Positions 55,864 through 64,000 are shown, numbered from the stretch's first letter. The stretch is DNA of 64,000 nt from Victivallales bacterium (GCA_021733985.1 JAIPJT010000002.1:50468-114467); one strand, 5' to 3'. The notes: generated by a model not told the origin, from the letters alone. Numbers and translations are program-made.

Positions 55864-58092
55864 ATGACAAAAAATAAAATATTAACAAAGATTAGAGTAA
55901 ACACATTTTTTTCAATATGTTTGTTTGTTATCATCTCCGCACTGATTTTATTCCTTTTTTATGTTTCAATTAAAAACATTAATGAAGCAGAGACTTTCAC
56001 GGAAAAAAATGCTTTTAATAATATTTCCATGCTTGTTGACAGGGTTTTTATGGATGATATCAAGAGGGAAGTATCTATCATTAATAAAGAGTTCAAGGAA
56101 ATTGCAGACCAGGGGAAACATCTGTCGCTTCTGATGAGTATGGGCAGGTTCAATTATGAAAGTAAATTCAATGGTAATGAATTTGATTATGACAGTAAAA
56201 AAGGCTTGTACTATCATTTTAATAAAGATAAAAAAGATCACATAAAATTTTATGGTATTGGTGAAACTGAACTCGGTTTTTTTTCAATATACTCAAACAA
56301 AAGTAATTCGCCTCCTGATAAGAATATATATGCTGAGTTTTATAACTTTTATCGTTTTTTACCTCTGCTGAAAGAAGTTATTGAACTAAATAAAAGTATT
56401 TTAGGATTTAACGCATATTATTTTAGCGGATTATTGCTTTTCTATATTGTTGAACCTGAATATAATTTTAAAAGTATAAACGGCAGCGAAGACTTATTGA
56501 AGGAGAAAACAGAAATTATAAAAAGCCTGCAGAATAATAAGCATGATCCTGTTTTCGGGCTTTTCAGAGGTGCAGGATTTGAAAATTTTACAGCTATTCT
56601 TGCACTATTTCCATTGAAAGATGCTGATAAGAAGATTACGGGTGCTCTGATGCTGTTTATAAGTTATGATATTCTTGTATCAAATTTATCTGCAGTCTCT
56701 TCGCCTGATTCCGGTAACAGTTATAATACTTTAAGAATTGTTCTTGATGATCAAGGCCATATTGCTTATCTTCCTAAGGATAAGTACAGTTTGTTGTCAA
56801 TTCCACTTGATAAGGCTAAATTAAATTACAGCCCGGAGGTAGATAATTTTATTAAAACAAAGCTCAAAGATTCTGATAATCCTGATGTGGTAAGAATGCA
56901 GAAACAACTGTTTCGTAATAGTGAGGGTAAGTTTGAAGTTATACTGAGAAACGAGATATATATTGTAATATTCAAAACACTTCCGATAAATAACTGGAAA
57001 GTTGCACTTTTGGTTAAGAAAAATGATTTATATCAGCCACTGATAAAAACTGAAAGTAAATTCAAAACTATCTATAAGCATATTTATGAAAACTATTTAA
57101 TAGCTTTTCTTATTGCTTTGATAGCCGGTTTTATTTTTTCATACTTTATTTTTAAAAAGTTTTTTATCAAGCCTATTGAGAATGTCATGAGTGATGCATC
57201 CAGGTTGGGTAAAGGAGATTTTGATGCTAATGTAAATGAATCCGGCTTAAAAGAAATTTATGAGCTTTCAAGTACCTTTAATAACCTGGGAGAGCAATTA
57301 AAGAATTACACTGAAAATTTAAAAAATGAGATTGAAACAAGGCAGAAAATTGAGACTGAACTGAAGATTGCCGGAGATCTGCAAAGATCGGTTCTTCCCG
57401 GAATTACCTCAAAGTTTAAATCTGAAAATTTCGAATTATACGCAAGACTTATCCCTGCAAAGGAAATGTCCGGTGATTTTTATGATTTTTTCTATATTAA
57501 TGATGAGAAAACATTGGTTCTTGTTCTGGCTGATGTTTCAGGAAAAGGCCTCAGGGCCGCATTCTATATGAGTATGGCTAAAGCTTTAATAAGAGAAACA
57601 TCTCTTTCTATTAAAGAAAATGTGACTCCTGGGAAAGTCTTTTATAGAGTCAATAATATATTAAGCAGGAATAATGAATCGTGCATGTTTCTTACAGCTT
57701 ATCTGATTTTTTATGATTTGCAGACAGGGAAGTTTTTATTTTCAAATGCGGGGCATCACAATTTTATATGTACAGATAAATTAAAAAATATAAAGCTTGC
57801 CGGAGAAAGTAATAATCCTGTATTGGGAATCATCGAAAATTCAGAATTTATTACATCCGAATACAAATTGGAAAAAGGTGAAGTTTTAGCATTATTTACA
57901 GACGGAATTATTGAAGCTCCTGACCAGTACGGGATTGAATACGGTATGGAGCGTATAGTGGATATTTATAAAAATAAATATAACGGCCACATCGAAGAAA
58001 TAGGGAATTATATTATTGAAGATTTACTGGATTATCAGAGCGGGAAAAAATTCGATGACATTACACTTTTTATGTTGAAAAGAAAAACTTAA
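55864..58092 (+). CDS. Membrane sensor protein phosphatase (HAMP-SpoIIE/RsbU type)
   Basis: 742 aa from ATG 55864; the frame runs 27 codons further upstream to a TTG but without a clear site. Membrane segments near 14-40 and about 405-430 (counted from 55864) enclose a periplasmic sensor domain. A HAMP follows (KKFFIKPIENVMSDASRLGKGD), then a short coiled coil and a PP2C-type SpoIIE domain: ELKIAGDLQRSVLP, AKEMSGDFYDFF with metal-binding Asp, LADVSGKGLRAAFYM, FSNAGHHN, LFTDGIIEA. Such proteins dephosphorylate anti-sigma antagonists. No partner kinase or STAS gene is beside it. Confidence 0.88.
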   Translation: MTKNKILTKIRVNTFFSICLFVIISALILFLFYVSIKNINEAETFTEKNAFNNISMLVDRVFMDDIKREVSIINKEFKEIADQGKHLSLLMSMGRFNYESKFNGNEFDYDSKKGLYYHFNKDKKDHIKFYGIGETELGFFSIYSNKSNSPPDKNIYAEFYNFYRFLPLLKEVIELNKSILGFNAYYFSGLLLFYIVEPEYNFKSINGSEDLLKEKTEIIKSLQNNKHDPVFGLFRGAGFENFTAILALFPLKDADKKITGALMLFISYDILVSNLSAVSSPDSGNSYNTLRIVLDDQGHIAYLPKDKYSLLSIPLDKAKLNYSPEVDNFIKTKLKDSDNPDVVRMQKQLFRNSEGKFEVILRNEIYIVIFKTLPINNWKVALLVKKNDLYQPLIKTESKFKTIYKHIYENYLIAFLIALIAGFIFSYFIFKKFFIKPIENVMSDASRLGKGDFDANVNESGLKEIYELSSTFNNLGEQLKNYTENLKNEIETRQKIETELKIAGDLQRSVLPGITSKFKSENFELYARLIPAKEMSGDFYDFFYINDEKTLVLVLADVSGKGLRAAFYMSMAKALIRETSLSIKENVTPGKVFYRVNNILSRNNESCMFLTAYLIFYDLQTGKFLFSNAGHHNFICTDKLKNIKLAGESNNPVLGIIENSEFITSEYKLEKGEVLALFTDGIIEAPDQYGIEYGMERIVDIYKNKYNGHIEEIGNYIIEDLLDYQSGKKFDDITLFMLKRKT

Positions 58093-58099
58093 TTAGAGT

Positions 58100-58320
58100 T
58101 GATCTTCGTGATGAAGTTTAATCCTATTTGAAACAAATTGGTAGGGCGCGATAATTCGCCGTAATATTCGATAATAGTTAAGACTAAAAAACTGCCTGCC
58201 CTGAGTAGTGCCTAAACGGTACGAAGCAGGGTGAGCCATAGCCCCGCTACTCCGGGGCGACGGCTTAGCGCGCCGTAAATACAGCACTGTCTATAAATGT
58301 GTTATATTTTTACTATCAAA
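58100..58320 (-). mobile_element. MITE-like element, copy 3 (long interior, reverse)
   Basis: Reverse orientation. Shares GATTAAACTT, the GATCAACxCTAATTA flank and GGTAGGGCGCGAT with copies 1-2, and GGCGACGGCTTAGCGCGCC with copy 1. Between the two GC-rich arms lie about 114 bases instead of none (copy 2) or 27 (copy 1), including a nested GCCCCG ... CGGGGC hairpin placed within sequence that copy 1 has intact. The TIR ends are degraded (TTGAAACAAATTGG). Confidence 0.65.
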
Positions 58321-58347
58321 TAGAAAATTTACCCTGGAATAATAATT

Positions 58348-58812
58348 ATGTTTTTATTTACTGATGGAAGTGTTAATACAAAAACTAAAATAGGCTGTGG
58401 CGCATATCTTCTAATTAATGAACTTGAATTTTCTGCAGACCTGAAAGATATGGTTAAAATAAACGTCTTTAATAATACTTCCTCTTCCAGTTTAGAGGTA
58501 GAAACACTGCTATGGGCTTTAAAAGAAATTAATATTTTCAATCAAACTCTTACCATTTATACTGACTCACAAAATATAATAGGTTTGCCTGAAAGACGAA
58601 AACATTTAGAAGATAATAATTATTATACTAAAAAAGGTATACTAATAAGAAATCATAGTCTATATAAAGAGTTCTATTCATTGATTGATAGAATAGATTG
58701 TGAGTTCATCAAAATACCAGGCCATAGACCAAAAGATAAACTGGATACGGCTGGGAGAATATTCAGTCTGGTTGACAAAGCTTCAAGAAAAGCATTAAGG
58801 AATATTAGCTAA
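58348..58812 (+). CDS. RNase H-like protein
   Basis: 154 aa. RNase HI pattern: FLFTDGSVNTKTKIG with D6, LEVETLLWALKE with E50, TIYTDSQN with D73, IPGHRP His, and SLVDKASRKAL with a final Asp: all four acidic positions and the His are recognisable. Sequence is divergent and notably AT-rich; it lies directly after MITE copy 3. It could be a housekeeping RNase H, but placement suggests a laterally moved gene. Weak ribosome site. Confidence 0.75.
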   Translation: MFLFTDGSVNTKTKIGCGAYLLINELEFSADLKDMVKINVFNNTSSSSLEVETLLWALKEINIFNQTLTIYTDSQNIIGLPERRKHLEDNNYYTKKGILIRNHSLYKEFYSLIDRIDCEFIKIPGHRPKDKLDTAGRIFSLVDKASRKALRNIS

Positions 58813-59054
58813 TTCTCCAAAATAACGGGATGTTTACAACATACATTAATGTAAACTTCTGAGTTTGAGGACTATTTTAATGTTCTGGGTAACATTCTCG
58901 AAAAAGAATGTATTATGCTGTCTCTCGTTAGGAATGTTCGGACTGCGGCTATATTCCCAAATACAACAATGATATACATTATAAATTATTTATTTTTTTG
59001 ATTATGAAGCACTTATCAGCTATTTATTAAATCAGAAAGTTTAGTTATAATAGG

Positions 59055-60599
59055 TCAGGCATGTTCGATATCTGTGAAACTTGCTACCTCCAGGCTTGTA
59101 GTGCAAAGATCAGTTAGTGACAGATCTGACAGGTCACGGTTTCCTGTAATTCTTGCAAAGATTTTCATTTCCTCAATAGAACATTTTAGAAAATTAGCTA
59201 TGCGCTCAGAGGACTTAACAATGTTTAGTCTTTTTCTCAGTTCAGGATCCTGGGTTGCAATTCCAACCGGGCATTTCCCTGAATTACAGATTCTATACTG
59301 CTGACACCCACAGGCTATTAATGCAGCTGTAGATATAGCCACAGCATCCGCTCCCAGAGCAATGGCTTTAGCAAAATCTGAGGAAATACGTAAACCGCCT
59401 GTAATTATCAAGGTTACTTTTGAGTTAGCGGAATCAAGAAATTTTCTTGCTCTTGCGAGCGCAAAGAGAGTGGGAACTGTTGTAGAGTCCTTAATGAATT
59501 TAGGAGCTGCGCCCGTAGCTCCAGGCCTTCCATCCAATGTAATAAAATCAGGTTCAGAATGTAAAATAAATTCCAGATCCTTTTCAACATGACCGGCAGC
59601 AATTTTTACACCGACCGGTTTTCCTCCGGTTTTTCTTTTCAGCATTGCCACCATGTTTTTAAGGTCTTCCCGACAGTTTAACCCGGGAAATTTTGATGGA
59701 CTGACGATATCCTGTCCTAACGGTTTATTTCGTATTCTGCCAATTTCTTCGGTTACTTTATTGCCAGGAAGTTGACCGCCCATGCCGGGTTTGGCTGACT
59801 GTCCAATTTTGATTTCGACAGCATCAACCTTACTCAGCAGTTCATTTGTCGCACTGTATTTATTCGGTACATACTCAAAAATATATTTATGAGAATTTGT
59901 AAGTGAATCAGAGAGAACTCCGCCCTCTCCTGAACACATAGCGGTCTTAACTTTGGCACTCCCCCTCGCCAATGCTGTTTTAGCCTCTTTTGAAACAGCC
60001 CCGAAAGACATATGTGAAATTATCAGCGGTGCAGATATTACCAGAGGAAATTTAACATCTCTACCTATAATAAGCTCTGTTTTGACCTCTTCATTATCAT
60101 TTAGCGGGAATCTATGCAGCTGTGAACCTTTAAAAAAAATCTTATCCCAGAACGATTCCGCATTTCTGCTTCTCATAGGCTCAATAATAGAATTACCTGT
60201 CTCTGCAATTTTATGTATATTTAAAAAATCATTTTCAATATCATCGCTTCCTCTTGACCATTCTCCAAGATATTTATCTTTGTCAGAGGGTAGCTTAATC
60301 TCAGTGCTTATATCCCTGTTTAAAACTTCTGATTTATTTTTAAGGTTGAAGTAGAATTTTTTGGAGCTGCATACGGGACAAAGCCAGTTCTCATCCAAAT
60401 CTTCCCATTTCTCATTTTCTTTAGATTCGTCATAAACGTAGGCACAAACGCTGCATTCATATACTTTTGAAGTTGTAAAATAGCTTTTGTCGGAGTCGCA
60501 GGTAGGACATTTCCAGTTTTCAGGCAGTTCTCTCCAGGTTTTTCCTTCTTTTTCCTCATCGTAAATATATCCGCAAACTTTGCATTTATATAAAGCCAT
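59055..60599 (-). CDS. Di-rubredoxin / glutamate-synthase-domain fusion
   Basis: 514 aa. Two rubredoxin domains: C6, C9, C31, C34 (YKCKVCGYIYD ... WKCPTCDSD) and C49, C52, C74, C77 (YECSVCAYVYD ... WLCPVCSSK). From about residue 95 a GltB-type FMN domain: VVxx-type ISHMSFGAVSKEAKTA, GMGGQLPGNKVT, FITLDGRPGATGAAP, and the 3Fe-4S-like CGCQQYRICNSGKCPVGIATQ. It lacks the glutaminase and ammonia-channel domains of full glutamate synthase. I infer an FMN oxidoreductase fed electrons by its own rubredoxins. It lies beside rubrerythrin, same strand. Confidence 0.85.
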   Translation of the reverse strand: MALYKCKVCGYIYDEEKEGKTWRELPENWKCPTCDSDKSYFTTSKVYECSVCAYVYDESKENEKWEDLDENWLCPVCSSKKFYFNLKNKSEVLNRDISTEIKLPSDKDKYLGEWSRGSDDIENDFLNIHKIAETGNSIIEPMRSRNAESFWDKIFFKGSQLHRFPLNDNEEVKTELIIGRDVKFPLVISAPLIISHMSFGAVSKEAKTALARGSAKVKTAMCSGEGGVLSDSLTNSHKYIFEYVPNKYSATNELLSKVDAVEIKIGQSAKPGMGGQLPGNKVTEEIGRIRNKPLGQDIVSPSKFPGLNCREDLKNMVAMLKRKTGGKPVGVKIAAGHVEKDLEFILHSEPDFITLDGRPGATGAAPKFIKDSTTVPTLFALARARKFLDSANSKVTLIITGGLRISSDFAKAIALGADAVAISTAALIACGCQQYRICNSGKCPVGIATQDPELRKRLNIVKSSERIANFLKCSIEEMKIFARITGNRDLSDLSLTDLCTTSLEVASFTDIEHA

Positions 60600-60670
60600 T
60601 ATTATTCACCAAATTTTATATGATTAAAACATTACCTGACAAATACAGTCCATAGAAATGATATTGGTCA

Positions 60671-60689
60671 GAAAGTCATAATGACTTTC
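60671..60689. promoter_or_regulatory. Perfect 19-bp palindrome upstream of the rubredoxin fusion
   Basis: GAAAGTCAT-A-ATGACTTTC, centred 80 bases before the start of the gene at 60599 and 74 bases after the rubrerythrin stop. It has no T tract, so an operator is more likely than a terminator. Confidence 0.5.
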
Positions 60690-60762
60690 CAACCATCTGT
60701 GTACAGGCTTTTCAATTACGTTAAAATGATTGTCGTAAAAGATCAAATTGACACTTCGCAGT

Positions 60763-61284
60763 TCAGAAGTCCATGTTTGCAGGCTCATAGTATTCCCTTG
60801 GATGCTGGCAGCACGGGCATTTAACAGGAGGCTCAGTACCGTTTACAACATAACCGCATACGCTGCATTTCCATTCAATAGGCTCTTCTCTTGTAAAAAC
60901 AGTACCGTTTTTTACCATATCAAGAAGCTTCTTATATCTGTCTCTGTGATGTGCCTCAACTTTGGCTATCTGTGCAAACAGACGAGCCGCCTCTTTGTTG
61001 CCTTCCTCTTCGGCTTCTCTGGCAAATTGAGGATACATTTCGGTTGTTTCATAATTTTCACCGTTAACAGCTTCCTGCAGATTAGCTGCTGTATCACCAA
61101 TACCGTTGAGAAGTTTGAATTCATCATTTGCGTGTCTTTTTTCATTTTCTGCGGTTTCTTCAAAAATCTTAGCTATGTAATGATATCCCTCTTTCTTTGC
61201 AGCTTTGGCAAAATAAGTATATTTGTTTCTTGCCTGGGATTCACCGGCAAATGCCGCCATTAAATTTTCTTTGGTCTTGCTCAT
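60763..61284 (-). CDS. rbr: Rubrerythrin
   Basis: 173 aa from ATG 61284 with an AGAGGTGG site (the frame runs 20 codons further). Ferritin-like di-iron domain with AGESQARNKYTYFA, EETAENEKRHA and KVEAHHRDRY, and C-terminal rubredoxin domain (WKCSVCGYVV, VKCPCCQHP). Rubrerythrin reduces H2O2 in anaerobes. The adjacent rubredoxin fusion could be its electron supply. Confidence 0.94.
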   Translation of the reverse strand: MSKTKENLMAAFAGESQARNKYTYFAKAAKKEGYHYIAKIFEETAENEKRHANDEFKLLNGIGDTAANLQEAVNGENYETTEMYPQFAREAEEEGNKEAARLFAQIAKVEAHHRDRYKKLLDMVKNGTVFTREEPIEWKCSVCGYVVNGTEPPVKCPCCQHPREYYEPANMDF

Positions 61285-61374
61285 TTGTAACCACCTCTCT
61301 ATGTATTGATTAGAAACCGCACGAAAAGAATTTGTAAATAACAAAACCTAATTCGTGCTTATCTTTATTTTAAG

Positions 61375-61902
61375 TTAAAAATTCTGGTCCAGATGACCTT
61401 CTCTTATTACTTTATATCTACCTGATTTTACATCAAGATCATATATATTAAAGTTAGTTCTAATATCAAAACCCTCAAATCTTACAGCAAAATTAATAGA
61501 CGCGGAGCCCTGTACAGGGCAGCTTTTTATTCGGTGGAAAACATTTCTCGGCCACACAAGCATTGCGGCACCGTTATAACATACCTTATTACCTTTGCAG
61601 ACTTTATCAGCAGTAACTGTAAACTTTTCCACACTGCCGTGTTCCGGTGTGTATATCTCTATGTATCTGGTGCCATGCAGAACCATCAGGTTATCTTCCT
61701 GATGCGGATGCATATACCAGGGCTGTTTTACAGCATGGACTGTACCGGGAGAAATAGCTCCCGGTTCGTGTATCACTCTGTCAAAACCTTCCGCATGAGG
61801 AATAAGACTTACATCAAGCGCATCGAATGTGACCTTATTTGTTTTACGGATTTTTTTTAGAGTTATTATTCTGTATAGCCCCTTGACTTCTTCCAGTATC
61901 AT
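61375..61902 (-). CDS. Cupin-domain protein
   Basis: 175 aa from ATG 61902 with GAGGT before it. A double-stranded beta-helix is suggested by WYMHPHQEDNLMVLHGTRYI (HxH metal site and downstream Glu-like E) and the second motif region near AAMLVWPRNVFHRI. The function is unknown; sugar-isomerase-like and dioxygenase-like cupins both fit. It precedes rubrerythrin with a GCACGAA/TTCGTGC hairpin at 61319-61358 between them. Confidence 0.65.
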   Translation of the reverse strand: MILEEVKGLYRIITLKKIRKTNKVTFDALDVSLIPHAEGFDRVIHEPGAISPGTVHAVKQPWYMHPHQEDNLMVLHGTRYIEIYTPEHGSVEKFTVTADKVCKGNKVCYNGAAMLVWPRNVFHRIKSCPVQGSASINFAVRFEGFDIRTNFNIYDLDVKSGRYKVIREGHLDQNF

Positions 61903-62008
61903 AAATTTTACCTCGAGTTTGCAGACTGATGCTTGATACGACAATAATATCCTATATTAAAGATAGTTTAAAAATTCGTAAAGATAAAATCATTATAGGG
62001 ATTGAGTC

Positions 62009-62206
62009 TTAGATTGAAAGAGGTCTTTTGAAATTATTTTTTGAATCCTGAATTTCTTTCCACTTATCAGGCAAGAGCTCATGAAGCTTTTTGTGCGGGT
62101 ATGACATTAGATTGTCTGTTTGCAATTCATCTATGGCGGAAAAAAAGAGAGCGTTTAACTTGTGATTCTCGAATTTTGGATTAGACTCAAAAGTCGGAAC
62201 CCTGAA
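62009..62206 (-). pseudogene. Fragment of a transposase-like reading frame
   Basis: An open frame on the minus strand reads VPTFESNPKFENHKLNALFF, SAIDELQTDNLMSYPHKKLH, ELLPDKWKEIQDSKNNFKRP, LSI and a stop. The LHELLPDKW end is like the C-terminus of IS66-type transposases (xELLPWxW), at low certainty. No start or N-terminal part remains; it abuts the next remnant at about 62200, in the opposite direction. Confidence 0.35.
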
Positions 62207-62336
62207 TAATATAAGAACTCATCAGGGTAAAATGTGCTGCGGTAGAATACCGATGGAAACTTTCCTTGATGGTAAAAAAATATGGGATGAAAAAGTAAAC
62301 ACTATCAATCAGGATGAGAAAGGAGGACAGTTATAA
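62202..62336 (+). pseudogene. 3' remnant of an IS481/IS3-type transposase
   Basis: LNNIRTHQGKMCCGRIPMET followed by FLDGKKIWDEKVNTI and a stop at 62334-62336. The NNIRTHQGKMCCGRxPMET motif is the familiar C-terminal end of rve-type transposases. Upstream the frame is closed. The region downstream to about 62390 contains CTGACA/TGTCAG, compatible with a terminal repeat. Confidence 0.65.
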
Positions 62337-62445
62337 GCAGCCTGACAACTATTGCAGTCGTATAGGGGGAACTGTCAGGTCAAGTCTTGTCTTCTGCATT
62401 GCCGGCTGAAGACGAGTTTGGCTTTCTTTCAAACTTTTTTAAAGA

Positions 62446-63339
62446 TTATCCAATAGATAGCCTGTCTCTTCCTTCAGACTTGCTTTTATACATGAGCTTG
62501 TCTGCCCGAGCAATTATACTGTCAACACTATCTCTTTCTTGGGATATTGTCCCCCCCATTGAGGCAGAAACATTCAAGTTTTGTCCCTTATGTACAATCA
62601 TTGATTTTTTTATTAAAATCCTAAAGCGTTCCCCTAATTTAAATAACTGTTCCCTGTTTGTGTTATGAAGAATAACTATAAATTCTTCACCGCCCCATCT
62701 TCCTATTGTATCAAACGGGCGGGAATTACTTTTTAGCGTATTAGCAACTGTATACAGGACCTTGTCGCCGATCTCATGCCCATAATTATCATTGAATATT
62801 TTAAAATGATCAATATCAAAAAACAGTATACCGAAGCGGTTATTATGCTGTTTTGCTTCAAAAAATTTATTTTCTAATTCGAGGTTTATATAATTTCTAT
62901 TAGCTACCCGGGTTAAAGTATCTATAAATGCCAAATTCTGAAGTTCTTTGAGTTTAGTATCCTTGATTTTCTGATCTGATATATCGGAAAAAAGTTCAGC
63001 TCCCCCTATAATTTTTCCTTCCAGGTTTTTTAAGCTGATGACCTTAATGCTAACCGGCAAGCGGTGACCTTTTTTATGGTGTAAGTATACATTTGCAGTG
63101 CGTGGTTTTCCATCTTCCATTGTTTTAGCAAGAGGACACATTCCACGGCACAAATTATTTCCTTTATCATCAACATGGACTAAAATATTGTCTGCGCAAC
63201 TTGAACCAGTTACTTCTTTGCTGGCATATCCGGTTATATTTTTCGCAGCATTGTTCCAAAAATTTATTTTACGGTTTGTATCAACTATATACAAACCTTC
63301 AGATAAATTTGTCACCAAATCTTTATAATCGAATTCCAT
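62446..63339 (-). CDS. PAS-GGDEF diguanylate cyclase
   Basis: 297 aa, soluble. PAS domain 1-130 with a Cys-containing LCRGMCPLAKTM and a VSIKVISL core, followed by GGDEF: DTLTRVANRNY, FFDIDHFKIFNDNYGHE, RWGGEEFIVIL with the signature GGEEF, and the product-inhibition I-site RPFD placed 5 residues before it. It makes c-di-GMP from GTP. AAAGGAG site at the start. The Cys pair in PAS could hold a cofactor or sense redox; this is inference. Confidence 0.92.
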   Translation of the reverse strand: MEFDYKDLVTNLSEGLYIVDTNRKINFWNNAAKNITGYASKEVTGSSCADNILVHVDDKGNNLCRGMCPLAKTMEDGKPRTANVYLHHKKGHRLPVSIKVISLKNLEGKIIGGAELFSDISDQKIKDTKLKELQNLAFIDTLTRVANRNYINLELENKFFEAKQHNNRFGILFFDIDHFKIFNDNYGHEIGDKVLYTVANTLKSNSRPFDTIGRWGGEEFIVILHNTNREQLFKLGERFRILIKKSMIVHKGQNLNVSASMGGTISQERDSVDSIIARADKLMYKSKSEGRDRLSIG

Positions 63340-63366
63340 AAGTCTCCTTTAACTGTTCTGTTACCA

Positions 63367-63582
63367 TTACAGCAGCCGGCTGCTATCTATCTTTTTGCTT
63401 GTTGTTTCCAAAACTTTATGAATTTTTTTAAATTTGCCTGGAAAGCCTTCCGGCCTATTGCCTATATCCTTGTTTAACTTGCCAAGTTGAGCATTAGCCA
63501 GGTTTAATGCTTTATTTATTTCCCGGAGAGAATAAGCCAAATTATTTATAAAAGTATTAGTTCTTTTTAATCTTTTGTCCAC
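63367..63582 (-). CDS. Small helical protein, unassigned
   Basis: 71 aa from a GTG: KRTNTFINNLAYSLREINKA and following residues form a charged, coiled-coil-like protein. The start has no ribosome site and a TATAAT box 10 bases upstream, so it might be leaderless or not expressed. Same strand as the cyclase, 27 bases before it. No family recognised. Confidence 0.4.
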   Translation of the reverse strand: MDKRLKRTNTFINNLAYSLREINKALNLANAQLGKLNKDIGNRPEGFPGKFKKIHKVLETTSKKIDSSRLL

Positions 63583-63751
63583 TTCAATAAAATTATAGCA
63601 TAAACCTTATTCGATTACATCTTTAAATAACTATTAATATATGTAAACAGATGGTTACTTTAGTTGCGCCCTTCGTCAAGACCAATTTTAATATTTTATA
63701 AGGATAAATATTTCATAACCTCCAAACCACCACCCAAGGTGGTGAACGTCG

Positions 63752-64000
63752 CTAAGCTGCCTTTCTCTTTTTATTTTCATAATAAATTTTATCCGGAGTT
63801 TTATATGCTAAACTCTGATGGAATCTTTCTGAATTATAGAACTCAAAATATTTTTCTATATCTTGCTTGAGCTCTTTCAGACAATTGTATTCATTGATAA
63901 AAATATTCTCGTATTTCAAGCTTCTCCAAAGCCTTTCAATATAGATATTATCAGTTGCCCGTCCTTTAGAGTCCATGCTTACTTTTATATTCTTGGACTC
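63752..64000 (-). CDS. IS3-family transposase (rve core), continues past window
   Basis: The frame reads ESKNIKVSMDSKGRATDNIY, then IERLWRSLKYENIF and YFEFYNSERFHQSLAYKTPD, the C-terminal half of an IS3/IS150-type orfB with the third catalytic Glu region. The N-terminal half is beyond base 64000. A hairpin (CCACC/GGTGG) at about 63728-63745 lies just past the stop. Confidence 0.85.
   Translation of the reverse strand, partial: ESKNIKVSMDSKGRATDNIYIERLWRSLKYENIFINEYNCLKELKQDIEKYFEFYNSERFHQSLAYKTPDKIYYENKKRKAA

Noticed and set aside
58832-58856. Terminator after the RNase H-like gene
   Set aside because: GTTTACA/TGTAAAC hairpin is AT-rich and lacks a T tract.
61319-61358. Rho-independent terminator after the cupin gene
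   Set aside because: GCACGAA/TTCGTGC pairs over a long loop but the tail has no clear T run on the minus strand; too weak to list as a terminator.
1-64000. CRISPR array, rRNA operon, prophage
   Set aside because: No regularly spaced short direct repeats, no conserved rRNA stretches and no phage structural genes were seen on reading through both strands.

Overview
The window looks like chromosome from an AT-rich, Gram-negative, strictly anaerobic or micro-oxic bacterium. It carries lipid A/Kdo genes (waaA, kdsD, lpxK), a secretin, two cytoplasmic-type NAD(P)-linked hydrogenases, rubrerythrin and a rubredoxin fusion, and indirect tRNA amidation by GatCAB. The low GC, short intergenic spaces and this mix of genes would suit a Deferribacterota relative such as Flexistipes. 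That placement is my inference; no rRNA gene is present to test it. I saw no tRNA, rRNA or CRISPR array.

Layout. 1-3380: end of a metallophosphoesterase, an M18 aminopeptidase and a secreted gluzincin-like protein. 3364-3890: transposase remnant and copy 1 of a MITE-like element. 3952-9160 (minus): HAD phosphatase, gatB-gatA-gatC, waaA. 9439-10176: basic EF-hand repeat protein. 10325-16684: folC, NAD kinase-like gene, kdsD, lpxK, DUF190 plus fluoride channel, ald. 17081-23126: mfd, a sigma-70 factor, rpsU (55 aa) and deoB. 23641-28495: orphan secretin, MITE copy 2, xerD-like recombinase, polyprenyl synthase, rex.

28608-50778 is the core of the window, a hydrogen and nickel region. It holds a NiCoT nickel permease with a NikR-type operator; a histidine kinase/CoA-disulfide-reductase/rhodanese fusion; a long minus-strand cluster hydC-hydB-hydA, a hydrogenase-like sensor kinase, two receiver proteins, hydG-hydE-hydF; then hoxF-hoxU-hoxY-hoxH with a maturation protease and a receiver protein; and nikR just upstream of hoxF. 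The reading is that HydABC is a trimeric (probably electron-bifurcating) [FeFe] hydrogenase with its full HydEFG maturation set and its own candidate H2-sensing phosphorelay. HoxFUYH is an NAD-linked [NiFe] hydrogenase whose nickel supply is controlled by NikR, and Rex reads the NADH/NAD ratio.

51148-61902: an mraZ-like gene away from a division cluster, small proteins, gdhA, a secreted protein of unknown role, a mini ribbon-helix-helix protein, a membrane SpoIIE-type phosphatase, MITE copy 3, an RNase H-like protein, a di-rubredoxin/glutamate-synthase fusion, rubrerythrin and a cupin. 61945-64000: decayed insertion sequences, a PAS-GGDEF diguanylate cyclase and an IS3-type transposase running off the window.

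Beyond genes, the window holds at least three dispersed repeat families: a MITE-like element with a hairpin tip of variable size (3 copies), a 40-45 bp repeat centred on a TTTTCGAAAA-like palindrome (4 copies) and a roughly 65 bp inverted pair.
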